This document shows, one piece after another, positions 1 to 8,502 of a stretch of DNA of 64,000 bases. Positions within the stretch are counted from its first letter, which is position 1. Every line of letters starts with the position of its first letter. This DNA is from DASUHT01 sp038230835. Its GTDB lineage: Bacteria; Actinomycetota; Thermoleophilia; Gaiellales; JAICJC01. The DNA lies in the NCBI GenBank assembly GCA_038230835.1, contig JBBRMM010000002.1, forward strand, positions 186,001 to 250,000, read 5' to 3'. The notes beneath the pieces were generated by a model. It did no database searches. It saw only the letters and a program-made list of their open reading frames with translations, and was not told the origin of the DNA. The position numbers were made by a program, and so were the translations under genes.

Positions 1-2
1 CC

Positions 3-596
3 GGCCTGGCCGACGGCACCATCAAGCGAAGCTGGCTTCTGGGTGTGAGCCACAACTGGGGCTCCCAGTTCGCTGACGCCCGGCAGCCGGGCTGGCGCAG
101 GTATGTGATCGGGGACGCCGGCCGGTTGCTCGCCCAGGGCTACGACGGCCTCTTCCTGGACACCGTCGATACGGCCGAGCAGTTCCCCAGCACGGCGCCC
201 GGGATGGTCGAGCTGATTCGCGAGCTCCACGCCGCGTACCCGCACGCGCTGCTGGTGCAGAACCGCGGGTTCACGGTCATCGGCCGGACGTCCAGGTACG
301 TGGACGCCGTGATGTTCGAGGCGCTGACCACCGACTTTGACTTCAACCGGCAGCGCTACGTCGCATCCCCCTATCTCGCCGACGATCTGCGAATCGCCCG
401 CGGGCTGGCCGCGCTGCACCGTCGCACCGGGATGCCGATCCTGGCCCTCGACTACGCCGACCCGGCGATCCAAGCCCAGCACGCGCGGGCGGTGAGGGCG
501 GTGCGGGTGGCGCGCTCGTTCGGATTCATCCCGTCGCTGTCGGTGATCGAGCTCGACCGGATCCCGGACTACGGCATCCGGCTGACTAGCCCTTGA
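3..596 (+). CDS. GH114-like TIM-barrel glycosidase, 5' end outside window
   Basis: The frame is already open at base 3 and runs to TGA at 594-596, so 197 residues are visible and the N-terminus lies upstream; secretion cannot be judged. The in-frame GTG at 45 is probably not the start, because the codons before it also read as protein. The strand YDGLFLDTVDT with its aspartates, the LLVQNRGF strand and the late LALDYADP strand fit glycoside hydrolase family 114 (endo-alpha-1,4-polygalactosaminidase) and the related TM1410-type proteins. Members of GH114 cut galactosamine-containing alpha-polymers. It is convergent with the permease gene to the right and overlaps it by 11 bases. Its place beside importer, isomerase, kinase and aldolase genes suggests it releases the substrate of that pathway, which is inference. 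Another specificity within the fold is possible. Confidence 0.68.
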   Translation, partial: GLADGTIKRSWLLGVSHNWGSQFADARQPGWRRYVIGDAGRLLAQGYDGLFLDTVDTAEQFPSTAPGMVELIRELHAAYPHALLVQNRGFTVIGRTSRYVDAVMFEALTTDFDFNRQRYVASPYLADDLRIARGLAALHRRTGMPILALDYADPAIQAQHARAVRAVRVARSFGFIPSLSVIELDRIPDYGIRLTSP

Positions 597-1458
597 TCGC
601 CCCGGACAGCGCCTGCACGAAGTACTTCTGGCCGATGATGAAGACGATGAACACGGGGACAGTGGTGAGCACGTTGGCGGCGTTGACCGCCGCCCATTCG
701 ACGTGGTGCTGGGATTCGAAGCTGGTCAGCCCCACCTGCACCGTGTAGTTGTGCGACGTCGTGATCGCGATCAGCGGCCAGGTCAGGTTGTTCCACGTAT
801 CCAGGAACGTGATCACGGCCAGGGCGGCCAGCGCCGGCTTGGACAGGGGCAGCATCACCTTCCAGAACACCCCCCAGTGTGAACAGCCGTCGATGCGGGC
901 GGCTTCCTCGAGCTCGCCGGGCAGGCCGATGAAGAACTGGCGCAGCAGGAACACCCCGAAAACGGTGGTCAGGTAGGGCACGATCAGCCCGCCCAGATTG
1001 TCGATCAGGCCGACGTCGTGGAGGAGGATGAAGAGCGGGATCACCGTCACCTGGAACGGCACCACGAGCGTCGCCAGGAGCGCGATCAGGACGATCCGGC
1101 GACCGACGAAGCGGATCCGCGCGAACGCGTACCCGGCCATGCTGCACAGGATCAGCTGCGAGATCACGCACGTGCCCGAGACGATGATGCTGTTCACGAA
1201 CCAGCGCGGGTAGTCGGAGTTCTGCAACACCTCGGTGTATCCGCCCGTGGCCAGGCCGGAGGGAAAGATGGCCGGCGGGTAGCGGTTGATCTCGGCATTG
1301 GTCATGAAGGACGTGTCAACCATCCAGATCAGCGGGACGACCATGATCAGCGACAGCGGCATCAGCACCAGGTGCCAGCTGCTGAACGGCAGCCGCCGGC
1401 GCGGCGGGGCACCGGCTGCCGAAGACGGGACCGCGACCGGGAGCGCGACGTCGCTCAC
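586..1458 (-). CDS. ABC sugar transporter permease, MalG type
   Basis: Inner-membrane permease of 290 residues for a carbohydrate ABC importer. About six hydrophobic helices are visible from residue 22 to the C-terminus, and the cytoplasmic EAA loop reads EEAARIDGCSHWGVFWKVMLP-like, the docking site for the ATPase. It ends YFVQALSGAIKG, a normal C-terminus for MalG-type permeases. The start is GTG at 1458, whose GTGA overlaps the stop of the upstream permease, so translation is coupled. The frame continues further upstream as a much longer open frame, but that part is only the shadow of the other permease. It is the last gene of the unit DeoR regulator, amidohydrolase, binding protein, MalF, MalG. 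The substrate is inferred from neighbours, not seen. Confidence 0.93.
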   Translation of the reverse strand: MSDVALPVAVPSSAAGAPPRRRLPFSSWHLVLMPLSLIMVVPLIWMVDTSFMTNAEINRYPPAIFPSGLATGGYTEVLQNSDYPRWFVNSIIVSGTCVISQLILCSMAGYAFARIRFVGRRIVLIALLATLVVPFQVTVIPLFILLHDVGLIDNLGGLIVPYLTTVFGVFLLRQFFIGLPGELEEAARIDGCSHWGVFWKVMLPLSKPALAALAVITFLDTWNNLTWPLIAITTSHNYTVQVGLTSFESQHHVEWAAVNAANVLTTVPVFIVFIIGQKYFVQALSGAIKG

Positions 1459-2285
1459 AGCTGCGGCCCGTACGTACGCCGTTCCAGAAGCGACACGACC
1501 ACCACCACGAGCAGCGTGAACACGAACAGCCCCACCGACACCGCGGCACCGTACCCGGCGGCGAAGAACACGCCGCCGAACACCAGCTCGTAGATGTAGT
1601 AGGCCACCGTCTCGGTGGCGTGCAGCGGACCGCCCTTGGTGGTGGCGTAGATCAGGTCGAACAGCTGCAGCGCGTCGATCAACCCCCAGATGGCCAGGAA
1701 CACGGTCTGCGGCAGCACGGTCGGCCAGACCACGTGGCGAAACCTCGCCCAGGCGCCGGCGCCGTCGATCGCCGCGGCCTCCAGCACCTCCGACGAGATG
1801 TCCTGGAGGGCGGCCGAGTAGATCACGATGTTGAGGCCGATGTAGCCCCACAGGTACACGGCCGACAGCACGTAGAGCGCCTGGTCGGGGCTCTCCAGAA
1901 AGGGCTGGCGGCCGAGCCCGAGGCCGTGCAGCATCGCGTTGATGGCGCCGTACTGGGGGTCGAAGATGAAGGCGAACAGGATCCCCTCGGCGGCGGCCGA
2001 TGCGATGTACGGCACCAGGAAGCACGTCCGGTAGAAGTTCTTCAGGCGGATCCGCTGGTTCAGCATCATGGCGATACCGAGCCCCAGGATCAGCTCCAGG
2101 GGCACGACCAGCACGATCAGCGTGACGGTGTTGTCGATCGCCTGGCGCAGCTCCTGGTCGCCGGGCAGCGCGCGGTAGTTGGCGAGCCCGACGTAGCGGG
2201 GCGGCGAGATCAGGTCGTTCACCTGCAGGGAGAGCACGAATGCCCACGCCATGGGGATGAACGTGAGCAGCACGACCAGCAGCAC
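1455..2285 (-). CDS. ABC sugar transporter permease, MalF type; start uncertain
   Basis: Second membrane subunit of the importer, 276 residues from the GTG at 2285. The EAA loop is present (EAAAIDGAGAWARFRHVVWP), as are the usual six helices. Starting at this GTG places the first membrane helix (LLVVLLTFIPMAWAF) at the very N-terminus. Upstream codons in the same frame still look like a genuine permease N-terminus: a basic run QRRRR, then LSESLAGWGFAGPS, back to the stop of the binding-protein gene at 2375. No ATG, GTG or TTG occurs in that stretch, so either a rare start codon (a CTG lies at 2327) or an assembly error near here is possible. MalF-type proteins are usually near 290-310 residues. 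Confidence 0.85.
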   Translation of the reverse strand: MLLVVLLTFIPMAWAFVLSLQVNDLISPPRYVGLANYRALPGDQELRQAIDNTVTLIVLVVPLELILGLGIAMMLNQRIRLKNFYRTCFLVPYIASAAAEGILFAFIFDPQYGAINAMLHGLGLGRQPFLESPDQALYVLSAVYLWGYIGLNIVIYSAALQDISSEVLEAAAIDGAGAWARFRHVVWPTVLPQTVFLAIWGLIDALQLFDLIYATTKGGPLHATETVAYYIYELVFGGVFFAAGYGAAVSVGLFVFTLLVVVVVSLLERRTYGPQL

Positions 2286-2374
2286 CGACGGGCCCGCGAA
2301 CCCCCAACCGGCCAGGCTCTCGGACAGCCGGCGGCGGCGCTGGCCGCGCCGGGCGACGTCGGATGCGACGGCCG

Positions 2375-3676
2375 CTACGTCGGCACCGCCAGCAGCTGGT
2401 CGGTCCTGGACGCGGCGTCGTCGAGCGCCTGCTGCGGTTGTGCCCGGCCGAGCAGGACTTCCACGATCGCATCGGCGACGTACTTGGACATCTGCGGGTA
2501 TTGCGTGATGTTGGGCTCAGCCTGCTTGGCGTTCTGCAGGTTCTGGACGATCGTGGTCACGCCCGGATACGCCTTCAGGAATGCCTGATAGCCGGGATCC
2601 TGCTCGACCGAGGCGCGCACCGGCAGCGATCCCGAGTCGAGGATCCACTTGACGTCCTGCTTGGGCGAGTCCAGCCAGTTGAGGAACTCGGTCGCCGCCT
2701 TCACGCGGGCCGAACTGTGATTGAAGATCACCCAGTCGTCGGGCCCGGAGATGGTCTGGTGGTCGCCGTTGGTGCCCGGCAGCACCTGCACGCCGTAGTC
2801 GAGGTGCGCGGTCTTGTAGTCCAGCAGCTCCCACGGGCCGGAGATACGCATGCACGCCTTGCCACCGAGGAACAGCTGCTCGAGCTTGGAGTTGGTGGGA
2901 TCGAGGTACATCGAATGGTCGGTCACGGCCATCTGCTGAAGCACGGTCAGCGCCTGCACCCCGGCGGCCGAATTGAACGCGGCATGCTTCTGGTCGGGGG
3001 CCAGGATCGAGCCGCCGCCCTGCCACAGCATCGGCCAGAACCGCCACGTGGTGTCCTCGCTGCTGTCGGTGGGGTAGCCCAGCCCGTAGGTGTTCGTGCT
3101 GGAGTTGGTGCACTGCTTGGCGATCGCCCGCAGGTCGGCCCACGTCCAGTCCGGCTTGGGGTAGGCGATGTGCAGCTGGTTGAACAGCTTCTTGTTGTAC
3201 ATGACGACCAGGTTGTCCACCACGGCCGGGAGCCCGATCACCTTGTCGCCGACAGTCAGCCGGGCCCGCTCGGAGCCCCAGTAGTCGTTCCAGTGGAAGC
3301 CCGGCCGCGTGACCACGTCCTTGACGTTCGCAACATTGGGGCTGCGGGCGAGGTTGGACGCCCACGAGCCATAGATGTAGGCGATGTCGGGGTACGTTCC
3401 GGCCGCGAGCGCGGTGGTGACCTTCTGCAGCATGCCGTCCGTGGTGGTACCGCCGGACGACGTCTGGATGACGACGTCGGGATGGGTCTTCGTGAACTCC
3501 GCGGCCAGCGTGGCAAGCAGTTTGTCGTCCGGGCTGGACTGCCCGTGCCACATGACGATCGTCACCTTGCCGTTCGTCGAGCCGCCGCTGGAACTGCCAC
3601 CGCAGCCTGCCGCCGCGACCACCGCCGCCAGCATCACGCCGGCCGCCATTCGCTCTCGAATCCGTCGCACCCGCAT
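2375..3676 (-). CDS. Sugar ABC transporter substrate-binding lipoprotein
   Basis: Extracytoplasmic binding protein of 433 residues. A basic N-terminus (RVRRIRER), a hydrophobic stretch and the lipobox VAAAGC place the lipidated cysteine at residue 25, followed by a Gly/Ser linker. The mature start KVTIVMWHG and the DDWVIFNHSS and SGSLPVRASV segments fit family 1 carbohydrate-binding proteins. I chose ATG at 3676 because AAGGGG lies six bases upstream of it; a second ATG at 3682 would leave no spacing, and longer starts lack a signal peptide. The 99 bases upstream, up to the amidohydrolase stop, hold their own operator-like motif at 3739-3752, so this gene and the two permeases may be transcribed separately from the regulator. 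Confidence 0.92.
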   Translation of the reverse strand: MRVRRIRERMAAGVMLAAVVAAAGCGGSSSGGSTNGKVTIVMWHGQSSPDDKLLATLAAEFTKTHPDVVIQTSSGGTTTDGMLQKVTTALAAGTYPDIAYIYGSWASNLARSPNVANVKDVVTRPGFHWNDYWGSERARLTVGDKVIGLPAVVDNLVVMYNKKLFNQLHIAYPKPDWTWADLRAIAKQCTNSSTNTYGLGYPTDSSEDTTWRFWPMLWQGGGSILAPDQKHAAFNSAAGVQALTVLQQMAVTDHSMYLDPTNSKLEQLFLGGKACMRISGPWELLDYKTAHLDYGVQVLPGTNGDHQTISGPDDWVIFNHSSARVKAATEFLNWLDSPKQDVKWILDSGSLPVRASVEQDPGYQAFLKAYPGVTTIVQNLQNAKQAEPNITQYPQMSKYVADAIVEVLLGRAQPQQALDDAASRTDQLLAVPT

Positions 3677-3738
3677 CGTCATCCCCTTCCGTTCATCAGA
3701 GCTCGGTACTCGCGACATCGCCGATCTTCGATGGTTTG

Positions 3739-3752
3739 TGTTCATTTCTGGC
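3739..3752 (+). promoter_or_regulatory. Candidate DeoR-family operator upstream of the binding-protein gene
   Basis: TGTTCATTTCTGGC, matching the motif TGYTCRTTT also found at 5638 and 10282. It lies about 65 bases upstream of the minus-strand binding-protein start, in the only sizeable gap of the unit. DeoR-family repressors of sugar genes (AgaR and relatives) bind T-rich elements of the TTTC(A/G)TTT kind; assignment here is inference. Confidence 0.45.
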
Positions 3753-3775
3753 GAAAATACTCCATAAACGTGCAT

Positions 3776-4831
3776 CTATGCAAGGGCGGCGATCAATCTC
3801 GCCGCATTGTCGTGATACACCGCGCTCAGCGCGGGGTCGGGCAGGGCGAGCGCGGAGATAGCCCATCGCCCCTGCGGGCCGCACGGATCCCACTCGGCAT
3901 ACGGGAAGTGCTCGTCGTCGGTCTCGAGGAACCGGAAGTGGGTGGCGTACGTTTCGGCGTCGGGCGGGAAGGCGTCGGTGCCGAACAGCACCCGGTCTGG
4001 GTGGCGCGCGACCAGTCGGGCGGCCGCCCGGGGCTGCCGGCCCAACTCGCCGAGCCGTGCACCGATGTCGACGAAGAAGTTGGCGTGGTCGTCGAGCATC
4101 CGCGACACCCAGCCGAGGTCCTCGGCGTTGCAGCCGACGTGGGCGCCGATGAAGCGCGTGCGGGGGTGGGCGGCGATCAGCGACTCCAGCGCACGCATGA
4201 GCCGCCCGAAGCGCGGGAAGCGATGGTCTGCGAACGACCAGTCAGGATGCTCGCACAGCTCCTCGAAGCGCTCGTTGCGCTCGTCCACCGGCTCGAAGAA
4301 GGCGACCGGGTCGGCGGTGTGGATCAGCACCGGCAGCTCGAGTTCGCCGGCCGCATGAAACACGTCGGACAGTCGCTCGTCGTCGGGCAGGATCAGCGCA
4401 CCGCGATCGTCCTCGAATCCGAGTCCGAGGTTCTTCCACACCTTCAGGCCCTTGGCCCCGGCGGCGGCCGACCGCTCCAGGCTGCTGACCAGCCGGTCGC
4501 CGAACCCGGGCTGCCGGCACTCGCCGAAATCCACGTGGCAGAAGGTCGCAAACCGGCCCGGATGTGCGCGGTCGTAGCGGTCGAGGTTCGCCTCCAACTC
4601 GCTTCCCCAGCGTCCATCCAGGTTGACGATCCCGCCGACGTTGGTCTGCTCCATCAGCTCGAGCAGCTCACCGACGTCGGCGATCACCCAGCGTTCGTCC
4701 TCCGACAGCCAGCGGCCGAGGTGGTTGTGGGCATCGATGGCCGCGAAGCGGGCTCGCGTCACCCGCCGCGCCGACGCCGTCAGCCGTGGCACGGGCCGGT
4801 AGTCGCGCAGCAGCAGTTCGTCGAGTCGCAT
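3776..4831 (-). CDS. Amidohydrolase-2 family metal-dependent hydrolase
   Basis: A 351-residue TIM-barrel hydrolase of the PF04909 kind. The metal-binding first strand reads AIDAHNHLG (H-x-H) near residue 35; LIHTADP and FIGAHVG supply later histidines and VLFGTDAF the C-terminal aspartate. The family includes decarboxylases, lactonases and deacylases, so the reaction cannot be fixed. The start ATG at 4831 overlaps the stop of the DeoR regulator by one base (TGATG), which ties the two together. Given the island around it, a role on a sugar acid, lactone or acylated amino sugar is plausible but inferred. There is no signal peptide, so it acts in the cytoplasm. Confidence 0.82.
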   Translation of the reverse strand: MRLDELLLRDYRPVPRLTASARRVTRARFAAIDAHNHLGRWLSEDERWVIADVGELLELMEQTNVGGIVNLDGRWGSELEANLDRYDRAHPGRFATFCHVDFGECRQPGFGDRLVSSLERSAAAGAKGLKVWKNLGLGFEDDRGALILPDDERLSDVFHAAGELELPVLIHTADPVAFFEPVDERNERFEELCEHPDWSFADHRFPRFGRLMRALESLIAAHPRTRFIGAHVGCNAEDLGWVSRMLDDHANFFVDIGARLGELGRQPRAAARLVARHPDRVLFGTDAFPPDAETYATHFRFLETDDEHFPYAEWDPCGPQGRWAISALALPDPALSAVYHDNAARLIAALA

Positions 4832-5628
4832 CAGACAGTGGTCACCCGGATTCCGGTATCGGTGAGGCGGGCGATGTCGGCCGGTGCGGCGCCGGTGTCG
4901 GTGATCAGCTCGCCGACGTGGGACAGCTCGCAGATGCGGGCGAACGCGACCGTTCCGATCTTCGAGCTGTCGGCCACCACCAGTACCCGGCTAGCGCGGT
5001 CGATCAGCGCCCGATTGGTGTGCGCTTCGACCTCGTGGTGGGTGGTCAGGCCGGCGTCCACCGAGATCCCGTCGACACCCACCACCACCATGTCCAGATT
5101 GAGGGCCGCCAGGGCGGCTTCGGCCAGCGGCCCCACCAGCTCGTAGGACTCGGCGCGGGCCACCCCGCCCGTCACGACCAGCTTCAGGTTCGGCCGCACG
5201 GCCAGTTCGGAGGCGATCGACAGCGAGTTGGTGACGACGGTCAGACGGCGGTGGTCGGCCAGAGCCCGTGCCACCTCGGTGGTGGTCGTGCCGCCGGTCA
5301 GGCCCACCGCCGATCCGTCGCTGACCCGCTCCGCGGCCGCGCGGGCGATCCGCAGCTTTTCCTCGCCGTGGCGGACGCTGCGGTACCGCAGCGGCAGCTC
5401 GTAGAGCACGCCGTGGGCGACCGCGCCGCCGTGGGTGCGGGACAGCAGGCGCTGCTCCTCGAGCAGCTGCAGGTCGCGGCGGATGGTGGCCGGCGAGACA
5501 CCGAACTCGGCCGCGAGGTCGCCGACCCCCACACTGCCGTTCCCAGAGAGGCGTTCGAGCACGGCGCTCAATCGATCGGCCTGACGCACGGTGAGAGGAG
5601 TGTAACGAGCGAATAGGGGTCTGTCCAT
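4831..5628 (-). CDS. DeoR-family sugar-responsive transcriptional repressor
   Basis: A 265-residue regulator. The N-terminal winged helix-turn-helix is clear (VGVGDLAAEFGVSPATIRRDLQ-type) with the family signature ending in LSRTHGGA; the rest is the DeoRC sensor domain, which resembles a sugar-phosphate isomerase fold (TGGTTTTEVA and VVVGVDGISVDAGLTT). Members bind phosphorylated sugar intermediates and release DNA. ATG at 5628 is chosen since it gives the normal N-terminal length; an upstream extension into the divergent gene has no homology-like features. It is divergent from the SIS gene with only 38 bases between them, containing a candidate operator. The best functional analogue is AgaR of amino-sugar and galactose-type clusters, by context only. 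Confidence 0.93.
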   Translation of the reverse strand: MDRPLFARYTPLTVRQADRLSAVLERLSGNGSVGVGDLAAEFGVSPATIRRDLQLLEEQRLLSRTHGGAVAHGVLYELPLRYRSVRHGEEKLRIARAAAERVSDGSAVGLTGGTTTTEVARALADHRRLTVVTNSLSIASELAVRPNLKLVVTGGVARAESYELVGPLAEAALAALNLDMVVVGVDGISVDAGLTTHHEVEAHTNRALIDRASRVLVVADSSKIGTVAFARICELSHVGELITDTGAAPADIARLTDTGIRVTTV

Positions 5629-5637
5629 GTTGCTTTC

Positions 5638-5650
5638 TGTTCGTTTGACC
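5638..5650 (+). promoter_or_regulatory. Candidate DeoR-family operator between regulator and SIS gene
   Basis: TGTTCGTTTGACC, preceded by a related TGCTTTCTG at 5631, in the 38-base divergent gap. It would overlap or abut both promoters, as expected for autoregulation plus control of the SIS-ATPase unit. It shares TGYTCRTTT with the elements at 3739 and 10282. Confidence 0.5.
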
Positions 5651-5652
5651 CC

Positions 5653-5658
5653 TAAAGT
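5653..5658 (+). promoter_or_regulatory. -10 box of the SIS gene, leaderless type
   Basis: TAAAGT lies eight bases before the ATG at 5667, so transcription would begin at or next to the start codon; no Shine-Dalgarno sequence is present. It follows the candidate operator directly. Confidence 0.5.
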
Positions 5659-5666
5659 CTGCGGAT

Positions 5667-6551
5667 ATGAGCGAGACCGCCCGAGAGATCGCCACGCAGC
5701 CGGCGTGCTGGCGAGAGGCGATTCGGTTGAGCAGCGAGGTGGGTGACAGATTGCCACCGGCGGGGGGCCGGGTCGCGGTGATCGGGTGCGGGACATCGCT
5801 CTTCATCGCGCAGGCGTATGCGGCGGCACGTGAGGCGGCCGGTCACGGCGAGACCGACGCCTTCCCGGCCTCGGAGTTCCCGTTCCGGCGCGACTACCAG
5901 ATGATCGTGGCGCTGTCGCGCTCGGGGATGACCACCGAGGTCGTCCGCGCACTCGACGATGTTGCCGGCAGTGTGCGCACCCTCGCGGTCACCGCGGTGC
6001 CCGGATCGCCGGTGGCTCGGTCGGCGTCTGATGTGATCGCGCTGGAGTTCGCTGACGAGCAGTCGGTCGTCCAGACGCGCTTCGCCACGACGGCGCTCGC
6101 GCTGCTGCGAGCGCAGCTCGGCCATGACGTGGAGCAGGCAGCCGCTGACGCCGCGGTGGCGCTGGCGGAGCCTCTGCCGGCCGACCCACGCGAGTTCACC
6201 CACTTCGTCTTCCTGGGCCGCGGCTGGACGGTCGGGCTGGCACACGAGGCGGCGCTCAAGTTCCGCGAGGCGGCCGTGGCCTGGACCGAGAGCTACCCGG
6301 CCATGGAGTACCGGCACGGCCCGATCAGTGTGGCCGGGATGGCCACGCTCGCATGGGCCCTCGGCGAGGTCGAGGCCGACCTGCTGACCGAGGTCGAGAC
6401 TACCGGCGCCACGGTCGTCGCCGACGATCGCGATCCGATGGCGTCCCTCCTCCTCGCGCAGCGTGCCGCCGTCGCCCTGGCCGAGGGGCGCGGCCTCGAT
6501 CCCGACGCCCCGCGGAACCTCAGCCGGGCGGTGGTGCTGCCGGATGGCTGA
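5667..6551 (+). CDS. SIS-domain sugar-phosphate isomerase/deaminase, AgaS-like
   Basis: A 294-residue protein with two SIS domains. GCGTSLF near residue 41 and SRSGMTTEV near 84 match the phosphosugar-binding loops, and the second half has HEAALKFREAA followed by ESYPAMEYRHGP, the pattern of the isomerase half of GlmS and of AgaS. Proteins of this group isomerise aldose and ketose 6-phosphates or deaminate hexosamine 6-phosphates. There is no glutaminase domain, so it is not a GlmS synthase. Its stop overlaps the next gene (ATPase) by eight bases. Within the island it would convert a hexose or hexosamine 6-phosphate to the ketose 6-phosphate used by the PfkB kinase. Substrate is inferred. Confidence 0.87.
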   Translation: MSETAREIATQPACWREAIRLSSEVGDRLPPAGGRVAVIGCGTSLFIAQAYAAAREAAGHGETDAFPASEFPFRRDYQMIVALSRSGMTTEVVRALDDVAGSVRTLAVTAVPGSPVARSASDVIALEFADEQSVVQTRFATTALALLRAQLGHDVEQAAADAAVALAEPLPADPREFTHFVFLGRGWTVGLAHEAALKFREAAVAWTESYPAMEYRHGPISVAGMATLAWALGEVEADLLTEVETTGATVVADDRDPMASLLLAQRAAVALAEGRGLDPDAPRNLSRAVVLPDG

Positions 6552-7623
6552 GGTCGCCTTTCACGATGTCGGCAAGGTGTTCGAGGACGGCACGGTGGCT
6601 GTCGCGGAGCTGACCGCGACCGTCGCCGACGGCGAGCTGATGGTGCTGGTCGGCCCCTCCGGGTGTGGGAAGACCACTGCCCTGCGGATGGTGGCCGGCC
6701 TCGAGGAGCCCACCTCGGGCGTGATCACGATCGGCGGCGACGTGGTCAACCACCGCGCGCCGCGAGATCGCGACATCGCCATGGTGTTTCAGAACTACGC
6801 GCTGTACCCGCACATGACGGTCGCCCAGAACCTCGCGTTCGGGTTGCGCCAGCGCAAGGTGCCCAAGGATCAGGTACGCCGGCGAGTGGCCGAGGTGAGC
6901 GCGATGCTCGGTCTCGACGAGCTGCTGAAGCGGAAGCCGAAGCAGCTTTCCGGTGGCCAGCGCCAGCGGGTCGCGATGGGTCGGGCGCTCGCCCGGGATC
7001 CCAAGGCATTCCTGCTCGACGAGCCGCTGTCCAACCTGGACGCGCAGCTTCGTGCACAGCTTCGGGCGGACCTGAAGAAGCTCCACCAGGAGGTGGGGAC
7101 GACCGCCATCTACGTCACCCACGACCAGGTCGAGGCGATGACCCTGGGCGACCGGATCGCGGTCATGGCACGGGGGCGGCTGATGCAGGTGGGGACGCCG
7201 CAGGAGGTGTACGGGCGACCCGTGAACCTGTTCGTCGCGGAGTTCATCGGCAGCCCGCCGATGAACCTGCTGCGCGGGCCGGTGCGGTCGGGCACCCTGC
7301 GGCTGGGCAGCACCGAGCTGGCGCTGGGGCGGATTCCCGATGGCGAGGTGGTGATCGGCATCCGCCCGGAGGGCCTGGCACCGGCATCCGGCGGCAACGG
7401 CCGGCCGTTGCTCGACTTCACGGTCGACGTGGCCGAGCCGCTGGGCAGCGAGGTGGTCGTCCACGGCACCGTCGCGACGGGTGCAGACAGCTCGTCGCCG
7501 GTGATCGTGCGGCTGCCGGGGACGACCGAGCCCACTCCCGGGCAGCGAATGACTCTGGGCTTCGATCCGGACGGGGTGCACGTGTTCGACGGCGACACCG
7601 GCGACCGCATCGAATCAGGGTAA
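6544..7623 (+). CDS. ABC sugar importer ATPase, MsmK/UgpC type
   Basis: A 359-residue ATPase with Walker A GPSGCGKTT near residue 38, Q-loop VFQNYALYPH, signature LSGGQRQRVAMGRAL, Walker B AFLLDEPLSNLD and the switch histidine in YVTHDQVEAM. The C-terminal third is the TOBE-type regulatory domain found in maltose and multi-sugar transporters. The ATG at 6544 lies inside the end of the SIS gene. It is the likely energy subunit for the two permeases encoded at 586-2285 on the other strand, although MsmK-type ATPases can serve several importers. Its last nine bases overlap the convergent kinase gene. Confidence 0.94.
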   Translation: MAEVAFHDVGKVFEDGTVAVAELTATVADGELMVLVGPSGCGKTTALRMVAGLEEPTSGVITIGGDVVNHRAPRDRDIAMVFQNYALYPHMTVAQNLAFGLRQRKVPKDQVRRRVAEVSAMLGLDELLKRKPKQLSGGQRQRVAMGRALARDPKAFLLDEPLSNLDAQLRAQLRADLKKLHQEVGTTAIYVTHDQVEAMTLGDRIAVMARGRLMQVGTPQEVYGRPVNLFVAEFIGSPPMNLLRGPVRSGTLRLGSTELALGRIPDGEVVIGIRPEGLAPASGGNGRPLLDFTVDVAEPLGSEVVVHGTVATGADSSSPVIVRLPGTTEPTPGQRMTLGFDPDGVHVFDGDTGDRIESG

Positions 7624-8502
7624 CTCGCGCACGTGGGCACGCCCGGCGAGCTGCTCCGCCCGGGAGCGCTCGAGGCGGGCGGCGCCCGGCTGCTCGGCGT
7701 TGGCCGCTCCGGAGCCCAGCGCGGCCTTCAGAGCGCTCTCCCACCCGGCTCCCCGGTCGAGCGCCACCACCAGGCCGGCCAGAAACGCATCCCCGCTGCC
7801 GACCGGATACGGGCCGTCGGCGTCCAGTGTGCCCTCGACCACCCGGCCGTCGGACGCGACCATGACCGCTCCCTCTCGACCTCGAGTGACGATGGCGATC
7901 CCGCCCGTGCGCCGGTGGATCTCCGCAGCCGCGTCCGCAGGCTGGGCGCATCCGGTCAGCGCAGCCGCCTCCGGGCGGTTCACCTTGACCAGGTCGGGGC
8001 GGGCGTCGATCCCCGGCTGCTCGCTGTCGAGCGCGGTGCGGGTGAGCCCGACCAGCGACACGTACCCATCCTCCGGCGCGCCGGTCGGGAGCGATCCCGA
8101 GAGCGTCATCCAGCTCGCCTGTGGTGCCACCTCGGCGACCAGCGCGCCGAACTCGTCCCACTCCGCGGCCGAGACCGCGGCCCCGTGTTCGTAGAACTCG
8201 GTCAGCCCCTCGAGCGCTCCCGACACCGAGAGCGAAGAGCGCGTTTCGCGTGCCGCCCAGGTCGCGTGCAGGTCGATCCGCTCTGTCTCCAGCTCCTGCG
8301 CGATCCAGCGCCCGGCGTGGCCGCCGAGCAGCGCCGCCGCGTGCACGTCGCCTCCCAGCACCGCCGCCGCTCGAGCTACATTGAGGCCCTTCCCGCCCGG
8401 AGTCTGGACAAAGTCCGCCGGCCGGTGGATCGTCCCCGGCAGCAGCCGGTCGACCGCGAACAGCCGGTCGATGGACGGGTTGGCCGACACGCAGAGGATC
8501 AC
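7615..8502 (-). CDS. PfkB-family hexose-phosphate kinase, LacC/FruK type
   Basis: A 295-residue kinase with PGGKGLNVARA near residue 38, the substrate-binding signature of 1-phosphofructokinase and tagatose-6-phosphate kinase, and the catalytic PVGSGDAFLAGL near residue 238. These enzymes phosphorylate a ketose phosphate to the bisphosphate. GTG at 8502 is the start: its GTGA overlaps the stop of the upstream kinase. In the island it would produce a tagatose- or fructose-1,6-bisphosphate for the LacD-like aldolase, whose gene heads the same unit. Fructose-1-phosphate as substrate cannot be excluded from sequence. Confidence 0.87.
   Translation of the reverse strand: MILCVSANPSIDRLFAVDRLLPGTIHRPADFVQTPGGKGLNVARAAAVLGGDVHAAALLGGHAGRWIAQELETERIDLHATWAARETRSSLSVSGALEGLTEFYEHGAAVSAAEWDEFGALVAEVAPQASWMTLSGSLPTGAPEDGYVSLVGLTRTALDSEQPGIDARPDLVKVNRPEAAALTGCAQPADAAAEIHRRTGGIAIVTRGREGAVMVASDGRVVEGTLDADGPYPVGSGDAFLAGLVVALDRGAGWESALKAALGSGAANAEQPGAARLERSRAEQLAGRAHVRELP

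Noticed and set aside
586..2472. A 628-codon open frame covering both permeases
   Set aside because: Only its 3' part (from 1458) reads as MalG; the 5' part is an Arg/Pro/Gly-rich shadow of MalF in another frame.
2363..5146. A 927-codon plus-strand frame opposite the importer genes
   Set aside because: No domain pattern; it mirrors the codon bias of the minus-strand genes.
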